A stretch of DNA of 64,000 bases from Dendrocalamus latiflorus. Taxonomy: Eukaryota; Streptophyta; Magnoliopsida; Poales; Poaceae. Position numbers and translations under genes: made by a program. Below are positions 44,168-54,019 of this stretch, piece after piece. The stretch is from positions 39,244,744-39,308,743 of the forward strand of contig CM029609.1 in NCBI GenBank assembly GCA_017311315.1, written 5' to 3'. The notes beneath the pieces are model-generated. The model was given only the letters and a program-made list of their open reading frames with translations, had not been told where the DNA came from and searched no databases. Within the stretch, counting starts at the first letter, position 1. Each line of letters begins with the position of its first letter.

Positions 44168-45310
44168 TGTCACTGGCCTAGGCAGGTTGGAAGAAAGGGA
44201 TGGGAAATCTGAGAAGAATTGGGGAAGAATAGGAGGGGAATTGGGGATATGATCTCAGATAGATAGTTGGATCACAAATGTTTGCTCGTCATCCCTTTTA
44301 CAATGGCGGAGGGAGAGTATATGCATGGGGTATAGTTGCACCCTAAAATTTTTGCCAAAAAATCCGGTATATACCCTCTAATATACAAAGTATATATTAC
44401 ATATACTTCTATACACTATACATACTTCTGGCAACCCATTACTCTATTAGGCCCAATAGGCAACATGCATTAGTATGGCCCATTTTTATTCTCAAATGTA
44501 GCTCTATTCTCAAATGAGTCAAATCTGAAATACGAGGAATGAGGCTATCAGTGACACAATGACTCAGCTGTTCTTAGTTCTCAAATCTAAAGACTGAAAT
44601 AAGATCTCAACTAGGGTTACTAAGTTAGTAGAGCTTAGAGGTTATCCTTTGCTTTATCTAATTATCTTGTATTTGGTTCAATGCTACTCATACCTAGAAA
44701 GGCATAGGAGTGAAGGTGATTCATCATATGCTAACTCCTTTTTGAAGGGCATGGGTTGTCTTTACTCTTTACTATACAAATCAAATATAGGTGCCAGATT
44801 ACCAAAATACCAATGTATCTGTGGTACATTGGTACCTGATTGTTGCTATTATTAATAGAGAACAGAGCAAACATTTCTCATTTGAGGTTCCTGAAGGCTA
44901 ACGACAGAGGAATCTATCAATACTGTAGTTGCTTCTTGCTTTAGTTCAGTACTTCAGTGTTATGTAGGTAGTTTCATTTTCTGATGTGAGTCTTCCTAGG
45001 ACTAGTAGTAGTTCTTGTATTGCTTTAAGTTCATGCTTTGTTAGGCTAAAAAATCTTTGTTATGCTTATAATTACTCCCCTTTACTTATAATTGCTGACA
45101 TGTCTTAAGTCCGCACCCCATCGTCTCCGCCACTGCCCTTTTACATCACGTAATCCTACGTATATACCCTCTTCCTCAATCGGTTCCACTGTCAGCTGCA
45201 CACACACACATGCAACTCAATTACATGGGCTTTTGCCATAGGCCTCAGTGATCTCCTGGACATCTTGGCTCACCTCCTTTGTTGCCTTCCCTTGCGCCAT
45301 CTTGCTGCTA
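44168..45310 (-). repeat. 5' LTR of gypsy-2, partial, with hAT-4 inside
   Basis: LTR sequence is 44168-44300 and 45144 to about 45310. It matches 20342-20543 and 25149-25245. Similarity ends near TTGCCTTCCCTTGC, so the outer part of this LTR is truncated or replaced. Confidence 0.75.
44301..45135. mobile_element. non-autonomous hAT element (hAT-4, 835 bp) in the gypsy-2 5' LTR
   Basis: Ends CAATGGCGGAG and, from the right, CAGTGGCGGAG, with exact 8-bp duplication CCCTTTTA at 44293-44300 and 45136-45143. The LTR copy at 20342-20543 has no insert at this place (CCCTTTACATCACG), giving an empty site. No GC-rich cargo; interior AT-rich, no transposase. Confidence 0.9.
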
Positions 45311-46023
<713 letters not shown>

Positions 46024-46384
46024 GGAAAAATACTTTTTACTCCCGGGTGTAATTACACCCACCTCTAATATACCACCTAAATAAACTTGAAATACTCCTT
46101 TATCACTTTAGGTATACTCATATACTAATTATAAGATGCTCCAATGTAAACCATATAAAAAAATTACAAGGGAGTCCATAGTTTTTAGCTTATTTTATAA
46201 ATACCTTCATATACGTACATAAAAAGGAGTATGTCTGCAGTTTTTTCATGTGGTTTACATTGGAGTATCTTATAATTAGTATATGCGTATATTTAAAGTG
46301 ATAAAGAAGTATTTCAAGTTTATTTAGAAGGTATATTAGAGGTGGGTGTAATTACACCCGGGCCGGGAGTAAAAGGTATTTTTT

Positions 46385-46386
<2 letters not shown>
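46024..46386. mobile_element. foldback MITE, copy 2 (363 bp), in a TA tract
   Basis: Inverted ends GGAAAAATACTTTTTACTCC and GGAAAAAATACCTTTTACTCC. The arms keep pairing past CGGGTGTAATTACACCC for well over 100 bp, so the element can fold into one long hairpin. TA-rich flanks on both sides (10-bp flanks match at 8 or so positions). Same family as 40333-40706. Confidence 0.85.
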
Positions 46387-46466
<80 letters not shown>

Positions 46467-46496
46467 TGTATGTATGTATATGTATGTATATGCATG
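46387..46496. repeat. (TA)n and (TATG)n microsatellites
   Basis: TA repeats to about 46438, then TATG/TGTA repeats up to the hAT-5 target. Confidence 0.95.
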
Positions 46497-46504
46497 TGTG
46501 CGCT

Positions 46505-47545
46505 TAGGGCTGTAAACGAGCCGAGCTCGAGCGAGCTTGACCTAGCAAGCTCGAGCTCGGTAGAAACTCGAGCCGAGCCTAAGATCAACATCGAACTTTA
46601 AGCTGGGCTCGAGCTCGGCTCGAGTTTCTACCGAGCTCGCTCGAGCTCAGCTCATCTAGGCTCGATGCGTACCTGCATGCTGCGTGGCCGGATCCCGGTC
46701 GAGGAGGGGCGGCGCCGGCGGGGGAGGAGGGGCGCCGGGGGGAGGAGAGGCGTCGGCGGTGCCGCGGTGGGGGAGAGGAGGGGCGGCGGCAGGGGAGAGG
46801 AGGGACGCCGGGGGGACGAGGGGCGGCGGCGGGGGAGAGGAAGGGGACGGGGGGCGGGAGAGGGGGTGGCGGCGGGGCGAGAGGCGAGGAGGGGAATGGG
46901 GGGAGAGGAGGGGCACCGGCGGGGGGAGGAGGGGCGGCGGCGGCCGGGGGGCGAGGAGGGGGTCAGGGGGATGGGGGGGCAGCGGGGGAGAGGAAGGGGT
47001 CGGGGGACAGGGGAGGAGGGCCGGCGGCGGGGGAGAGGAGGGAGGGGGACGGGGAGGCGGCGGCGGGGCGAGGAGGGGGACGGGGAGGCGGCGGCGGGGG
47101 AGAGGAAGGGGACGGGGGGCGGGAGGGGTCGGCGGCGGGGGGCCGGGGGGGCGAGGAGGGGCGACGGCAGGGGAGAGGAGGGAGTCGACGGGGGGGACGG
47201 GGGTGGGGGGCGGCCGGCGGCGAGGGCGGCGGGGGGCGGGGCTGCGGGTGGGCCGTGGGGTCAGGCGGGGCGCGCCCGCGCGGGGGAATTAGGGAGAAGC
47301 GGGAGGGAGGGGTGGGGACTGGGGGCGTGGGGCGCTGGGGCGGCGTGGCCCGTGGGGGGATTAGGGTTAGGGAGGGGTAAAAAAATCCTAAGCTCGCGAG
47401 CTATTCGAGCTCGACTCGTTAAAGCTCGCGAGCTTAGGATGAAGCTCGAATTCGGCTCGTTTGGAGCTCGAGCCAAGCTCGAATCGAGTCTAGAGCGAGC
47501 CAAACTCGAGCAGCTCGCGAGCCTCGAGCTTTTTTTACAGCCCTA
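46505..47545. mobile_element. non-autonomous hAT element (hAT-5, 1041 bp) with G-rich interior
   Basis: Inverted ends TAGGGCTGTAAA and TTTACAGCCCTA, with exact 8-bp duplication TGTGCGCT (46497-46504 and 47546-47553). Subterminal regions repeat GAGCTCGAGC. 46690-47370 is strongly G-rich on plus (GGCGGGGGAGAGGAGGGG-type words) and ends GGATTAGGGTTAGGG, the complement of a telo-box-like motif, so the captured segment may run on minus. Open frames here are Gly/Arg repeats. Confidence 0.92.
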
Positions 47546-47553
47546 TGTGCGCT

Positions 47554-48530
47554 ACCATGTTGCATTGTCTATTGAAGTATCGTGGGAGGCCATCCAAGAA
47601 GATTTTTTTAAGACTAGATCTAAACTTGGTGATGAGCCAACACTAAGACCATGCTCATATTGGTTTCTAATATGTCTTTTCTACAGTATCTAACTTTTAA
47701 ACGGAGTGTTTTTTAAGGTGGGATCTACTAGTCAATTGTAGTACACACTGTAGTGCTTTATTTATATCGGTCAAAATCACACACGAATGTCTCTCTATAA
47801 ACTGTTATTATTCATAAGCTAAACCAAAAAGACCAATATAAACAGGTTTTAAATGTGGTTGTTGGATTCACTAGCAAAGCGACAAGAGATTAGAAAAAAA
47901 TGACTTAGTTTATATAAAAGAGACTAGAGTGAGAATGCAATTACTGGATCAATCATTTGCACCCTCTATTCTTATGTTTTGGTGAGAGATTAATGTCCCT
48001 ATGTACATTATATTCTCGCATGTCAGTTGGCATGCCATCCAAGGAACCACTTGCTAATCATAGCGTTCATGGTACGGACCGCTGCTCAACGATGATGCCG
48101 ATATAGGCGGGCTGCAGTCTGCACAGAGCCGCGCACCCCAAGCGGCCGTGACTGGCTGCCTGCCTCGACTATGACAGCGAGATAGCAGCGAGCTGCGACA
48201 TCTCGGAGCTTGGCACACATCCGGCGATGGAGGTTCGGGGACATGGTGATTTGGTGGGAAGCGGATACAAGGACGCAATGTTCCCGTCGCCAGCACGGGC
48301 ATGCAAGATCTGTGGGAGGCCCGGCTGCTTGCGAATCGCCCACGACAGAGGTGGCTGTGGCCTGCTGGTGGCCATATTGCGGTCCTCGGCGCTTGGATCC
48401 TGACGAGAGAGGGGAACGGAGGGTTAGGGGGAGGAAGACTCAAACTTCTGTGAGACTGGTGGGAAGTGGGAACACGTGGTATCTTATTAGAGGGGTCCAA
48501 CTCGATGAAGGAGCTCTCTTGAATATCACC
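47554..48530. other. no gene recognised
   Basis: AT-rich to about 48050, then a GC-richer stretch (48060-48440) with a minus frame of 148 residues rich in Pro, Ser and Arg. I find no domain in it and do not call it a gene. Confidence 0.4.
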
Positions 48531-48539
48531 AACTATTTT

Positions 48540-48920
48540 ATTTATACTAGTGGAATCTTCTGCGTAATTACGTGTCTAGATATTATAATATATTGTATTT
48601 GTTATATAACTTTAATATTTATGAAAAATATAATTGTATTTGTTATAAAATTGTAGCTATTATAATATCTATATGTGATTAATCTGTACCGTTATAATCT
48701 GGTCACACTAAAATAAGTGGTATAGATCTTTATCTTTTTTCCCTCCAATAACAAGAGGATTTTTAGTAATTTTGCTTTTTTTCTTATTTAAATATTATTG
48801 TAGGATTCTTTAGATCTCTAAAACGAAGAAAGTATCTTAAATGTCACCATATTGATTTTAGCGAAGTAAGTGCTACCATTGTTGCTTCGTTGTCCACTCA
48901 TGGTTCTGCCAGCTGGGTTT
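48540..48920. repeat. unit 2 of the diverged direct repeat
   Basis: Resembles 45500-45860 and, after the MITE/hAT insertions are skipped, 47546-47600 (GCTACCATTGTTGCTTCGTT here, GCTACCATGTTGCATTGTC there). So the two units were collinear before the (TA)n, MITE and hAT-5 entered unit 1. Confidence 0.6.
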
Positions 48921-49139
48921 TCTAAAGAAAACATTACTGTGACTGACAAGTAGGACTGGTTAATACTTTATTTTCTTTAAAGAAATGGCTGGTGTGGCTG
49001 ATAGGTGGGATCAGAGCACAATTAGGACCCACATGTCAATAACTCATAATTCAAATCCAGTTTTAATTAAGTTTCTTAATTGTTGGGCCTACATTCTAGT
49101 GGCTAATTATCACTGTTTTAATGAGCAGTATTATCCCTA

Positions 49140-50818
49140 ATTAATTATGATCCTTCATTAATGATAGCTACAATGTTCATCCTCTGAGAACAGAGGAGGC
49201 GCTTATTGCCAAGCTCATTGTTGGCGAGGCAGACGATGGCGGAGTCCGACAACCTCAAAAATGGGTTGGCAGGACCACGATGGTCCTTTGGGTGGCATCG
49301 GCATGACCGACGGTGAGCCACTGAGGTGGCGCAACAGCAAATCTCAGCCACCGTGGCGGCCATGGCTCTGACGGCACAAGGATCCCACATGAGGGGTTGG
49401 CAAAGCTCGGGGATGCTTGAGGTGGTCTGGCAATAAGGACTTGAGATGGCGCGACAGCTTCAATGGTGACAGAGAGCTGAGGTCAAAATCTGCTGAAATT
49501 AAGGGAGGGCGGAGTAAGAGGGAAGTGAGGGGGTACTCCCCAATCACAAGGAATCGAGCAATGGCTCACTGGAGTGGACAGGGTAGTAAAGGGGCCATTT
49601 CAACTGGAGATGGAGAAGAAGATGGCGTCGGTGAAATTCATGCAAGGAACTGGAATGGAGAGCGAGATGTGGAAGGTCATTGTAAACTTGGCGTGGCTTT
49701 TATAGCCGGTGGAGGTGATTGGGGGGCATGGGCGGTGCATAGCATGGGTAAAAGAGTGATGCAGCGGAGTAGTAATGGCCATCGTTACCTTGGCATGGGC
49801 ACAGGAGCTACGATGAGATAGAGTGCGCGCGACGATGTAGAGAGATCAGGTGGTGTAGCGCAGCGGGAAAGATGCTTTATTGGCATGCTCGTCAGCATGA
49901 GGCGATGGCGTGGCAGTGTAGTGGCAGTGTGGCACGTTGTGTCTCAATCACTTCAAAGCAGTAGTGGATGGGATGGTGATGATGTAGGCAGGCATGGTGT
50001 GTGAATGCGACGGTGGCTTGGTCAAAAGATGTGGCAGCGGCGAGTTCGAGCAGAGCTACTGGTGCAAGGGTGTGGATCAGGGTGCGAACTCACAGGCACA
50101 TGCTGTGACTAGCCTAGAGGGTGAGCACGTGTGCGAGGCCGCAGGCATGGCGTGGTTGACGTAGTGAGGGGCACACAGCACGATGGTTGAGCGCGGCGAG
50201 GGGCGCGTGGTGTACCAACCAGGTGTGTCAGGTTTGGGACAGAGAGAAGAGAAGAGGGGAAATAGGCCGGCAGGGTGGCTGGGCTAGGTGACTTTGGGCA
50301 GACGAAAGGGAACAAAATTGTGCCGGGCCCAACACTATTCTTCCAAATTTTTTATTTTTCTTTTCTATTTGTATTTCAAAATTTTGAATTGAACTCATAC
50401 TTGAGTTTAAATTTGGGCTTGATTTGGAAATGGTTTATATTTTGAATTCCCAATATGAAGTTGATTTCATTTCAACTTTCAGTTCGAAATTTCCTTTTTT
50501 TACTTTTTCTTCAGGTGCCACCTTAGCAAAGCTAGAATTTGAATTGTAGCATCACTTCCGAATTCTTTCAAATTTAAGTTTCGAAGTCAAATTTGTTTCA
50601 CGGTAAGTTCTCTAGTGCTATTTTCTAGATCAGCTTTTCAAATTCAGTATTTATTCTAATTTGTTTTTGTTAATTGTATATATTTCCTTGAATTATTTTT
50701 CATAAGTCAATTTCTAGAAAACCCCCAATAATATTCCAGAAAATCCAAATGTCAACAAGGTGCATCAAATAGTTTTAAATTCTTCCTATTTTCGAACATG
50801 CGATTTTTGGGATGTTAC
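49140..50818 (-). repeat. solo-LTR-like region, minus orientation
   Basis: Right end ...TTTTTGGGATGTTACA matches the terminal TGTAACATCC of the Tekay-type LTRs. It is preceded by the same kind of AT-rich U3 (TTTTCTTTTCTATTTGT, CCAGAAAATCC). A minus-strand TATA box (TATAAAA, 49704-49698) sits about 1.1 kb inside. No internal region or second LTR is attached. Left boundary not determined. Confidence 0.5.
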
Positions 50819-51521
50819 ATGATATGTCTACCCTCTCCAAAACCTCTTTGGAAACCCTAGACATGTCTGGGAGTATCCTAGACATGTTTGCCCTCAAACC
50901 TCCTGCACATACAAAGACATGCAATATGCAATATATGCACCAATTACAAGATCAAAGATGCAAATCTCGATTTAAGCGTGAAGCAACACATCCTAGGAAA
51001 AGCGGCACCGGTCTGACCATGGCCACAATGCTGGTCATGCCACTCTGGCTGGTCAACTGCTAGCACCATGCTGGTTAGACCACTGGCGGTCTGATTAGCA
51101 TGGTATGGATGGTCTGGCGGTCGAAATGCACACCTTCTCTGGACTTTTCAGTAAAACTCTATCTAGTTTTAGATCCAGTTTCTATTTTCAATGACACCTA
51201 ATGCAAACACATTCTCAAACAAGGCTACATAAGTGTTTGATGTCCAATTTTCAAAAGGCCAAACCACTAATCTGGACGCCATGTAATAGTCAGTCAGACC
51301 GCTGCACATCGGTCTGACCGTGGAACTAATGCCGATTAGACCGCCATCCTTACCTTTGACCTAGAACATAGAGAACGGTTAGACCAGCCCTGCAAATTGG
51401 TCAGATTGACAACAACTTCAAACTCCCAAAATCAAATTCAAACTTCGATAACACAAATAACCCAAAGTCAATTACTCATCACAATCTATAGGATAACCTC
51501 CACATGGTCATACAAATTGAC
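50819..51521. repeat. LTR-like repeat with GGTCTGACC motifs, copy 1
   Basis: Same order of words as 57480-58015: CTATCTAGTTT, GACACCTAATGCAAA, AAGTGTTTGATGTCCA, AAAAGGCC. Several GGTCTGACC/GGTCAGACC-like palindromes are scattered through it. It replaces the last exon of E2 copy B. Confidence 0.6.
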
Positions 51522-53486
51522 CTTTGAAATGGCCAATGCAGGACTCCACTGCTCCTTCAATATATATCAAGCAAGATGCTTCCTTTATTGTTAATGTTTG
51601 GATTGGACACCTTTGTCCTGAATGCCACCTGCCAAGGTTATACTGATTGTAATTGTTCTGCAAAATCATAGAAATGAACTTAGTAATACAGAAAATGAAC
51701 AAGGCAAAGGGTAAGGAAAGTCCCAAATATAAATGCTCAATCACTTCTCTTAGTTAGTTGTAAGTGAACCTGCTAAGTAGGACATAAGGCATTTGCTGCA
51801 TGACAATGCAATAACTCTAAATAAGATGATACTTGGCACCATAGGATTACTAGTATGATGTGGATCAAACCTTGAGATGAGATTCAATCCATAGGTTGCC
51901 CGATCTTTCATGGTAGTAGACCAACTATATGTAAGTGGAACACGAATTACAGGATGCAACTCGCACTAGGATATATAATTTCACTCCCATGCACATCATA
52001 GCACACGATTGAGAAACAGAGATCAAATATCAGTGGGCAAATACCTACACCACAGTAAGAACTAACACACCAAAGATGAAATCCAAGATTGGAATTCACA
52101 AGAACACACTAGAATAGGGATGAACCCTAATGGCCGAAGGCCAACACATACAACGTTTAATTCATATTCTAAACTCCCTTCGCATGGTTCCACACAACAG
52201 CAGAAAAAAACAATTCTTCCCAAAATTGCTTGGAACCGAACCCTATGTAGCACCTGATCCTATGATCAGCAGTACAAAGTGCACCCAATCAATGGCACCA
52301 TGAACAAACTGGCACTCTGATACCACCTAATGAAGATCCAATCTAGCAAACTAGATGGGTTGATAATTTGGCCCGATCTTTCATGGTACCCTCTTGTCGA
52401 GTTCTACCAAAGAAGATGCCCCCAACCATATGCACAATGATGCACAACCTGAGATGAAAGGATCTCTTAATCCAATGAGTAAAATCGCATATGCAACAAG
52501 AGTTCCCATGCCAAGTGCAATTCTCAAATCAGAATTCACAAGAACAAGATATGGCTATCAAACATGAAAATTTTTTGGTGTTTATTCAACTCATCACAAA
52601 AACTCCTCCCTAAAAAGAGCATATGACTTGGGGTTATATAGCCAACTATCTCTAGCCTCCCACACCATACACCGACTCTAGAAATAAATACATGCATGCA
52701 CCCAAGTCTTAGACTCACCCGTGTACATGCATGCATACACACATATGACTCACACGAACATGCATGTCATATCCTTTATCTGGACACAGCCAAAGGAAAT
52801 AACATCTTGTGTGTAAACACAACTAAATAACCAAAGATAACTTGGAATAACAAAGAAAATAAAACACCCTAAAGAATTGAACTTGGATTCTATAGATAAG
52901 TAAATTTTAAAGGCAATTTTCTGATCAGATCCAGACCGAACCAACGAGAAATCCTTCTTGGCTCACACATTCCCCTTTTGGCTAGTTCCTAACTTCCATG
53001 AATATGCCTTCCTGACTCATGGTCTCCTAGATCACCTCCCGCTCATGTGACCTAGCTTCCACACAATCGGACTCGATGCATGCTCTTAGGCTCCATGCAT
53101 CCTGCGTCCATGCACGCACTCTCCTTGGTTGCTTACACGCTCGAACCGTATGAGCCGTTCTCGCACGCATGACTACATGAGTTGCTTCCACGCATGTGAC
53201 TCATGCCACATGCCCATGCTACGTCCACACATAGCCTCGCGTACACTCCTGCACTCCTCCATACAAAGCTCCCATGAGCACAACCCTTGGTCCATTCATA
53301 CATGCACTCACATGGCCCAAGTTACGAATGCACTCACACGGCCCAAGTTACACATGTACACATGTATTCTACGCATAGCTCCTTGGCCTTCCTCACTCAC
53401 TTCCCCTTTGGCCACCATAGATGTATTAATGGTACTTGTGCCGTATCATAGTACCCTGCCGCAACTGAAACTTGGAGAATGAATTT
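51522..53486 (-). pseudogene. ubiquitin-conjugating enzyme E2 pseudogene (copy B)
   Basis: Exon 51628-51522 (minus, CAG acceptor, GT donor, 107 bp) reads VAFRTKVSNPNINNKGS, then LLDI; after a 2-bp TA insertion it returns to KEQWSPALAISK. In active E2s the residue before LDI is the catalytic cysteine; here it is leucine. The next exon upstream survives only as about 32 bp (53455-53486, minus: donor GGTAC and the end of the exon), because a copia LTR has cut it. The intron carries a 1.6-kb LTR element. Dead, but it keeps a LINE-free intron (GTTGTAAGTGAACC once, 51757-51770). Confidence 0.8.
51856..53448 (-). mobile_element. short LTR retrotransposon remnant in E2 copy B intron
   Basis: Begins TGATGTGG and ends CCGTATCA, flanked by an exact 5-bp duplication TAGTA (51851-51855, 53449-53453) that is single in E2 copy A (14658-14662). 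A primer-site-like TGGTATCAGAGTGCC on minus (52325-52311) separates a long right LTR (52328-53448) from a left part whose end (51856-51920) resembles the same LTR end (both have CGATCTTTCATGGTA). No coding region. The internal part and much of the 3' LTR seem deleted. Confidence 0.7.
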
Positions 53487-53980
53487 GTTGGAAGATCACA
53501 CAAAGCACACAAAAGACACAAGGATCTATTTATGAGATTTAGCAATGCCTACATTCTCTGGAGCCGAATAGCTGTCCTCCCACTTTCTGGACACAACCCC
53601 TTCCTTTAACCTTGCCATATATGGGTCATACACAACAAATCTCCCTTTGACAACTACACCACCTTGAAGAAAACAAGAGAACGCTTTGACATTCTTCGCA
53701 CATCCGTTGGCTAGAGGTTACCTTTTTGCTTAGCAGCTTGTGACTCCTAACAAGTCGAGTCAACACTCAAACTTGTTGGCAATGACGGTTTTGGTCAACA
53801 TATCGCAGAATTATCATCAGTGTGCACCTTCATCAAATCAATCTCTACATAGTTAATCAACTCCCTGACTTGTGATGTTGTGTACTTCGTCCTAGCATAA
53901 TACACTTGATTATCGGCCAAATAAATTGTACTTTGACTATTACAATGGATCTATTGATACTTAGAATTGAATGATTATAG
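53486..53980 (-). mobile_element. 3' end of another copia element (short LTR plus RNase H)
   Basis: Minus text near 53975-53740: SQSTIYLADNQVYYARTKY (RNase H) and TKTVIANKFE, the usual copia C-terminus. A purine tract CAAAGGGAGATT is followed by TGTTGTGTATGACC, and the block ends CTTCCAACA at 53486, giving a possible 152-bp LTR. No 5' part is seen; the upstream side is cut near 54000. Confidence 0.6.
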
Positions 53981-54019
53981 CCACTCCATCATAGAGGACA
54001 GAGCTCTAACCCTAGAGCA

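Larger units (their letters stand above)
38464..45310 (-). mobile_element. older Ty3/gypsy element, gypsy-2 (body and 5' LTR)
   Basis: Gag, protease, RT, RNase H and integrase remnants run from 44138 down to about 38510 on minus. The primer site TGGTATCAAAGCC (44165-44153) and 5' LTR (44168 upward) precede gag; a purine tract and 3' LTR follow. Three TEs are nested in it here (40243-41362, with 40333-40706 inside, and 44301-45135). Frames are broken every 200-400 bp, so it is much older than the Tekay element. Confidence 0.85.

Noticed and set aside
46665..47693. 342-codon plus-strand frame
   Set aside because: Gly/Arg repeat translation of a G-rich block inside hAT-5. It runs across the element's end into flanking DNA.
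48054..48500. 148-codon minus-strand frame
   Set aside because: Pro/Ser-rich, no recognisable domain, and the opposite strand is open as well. Not enough to call a gene.
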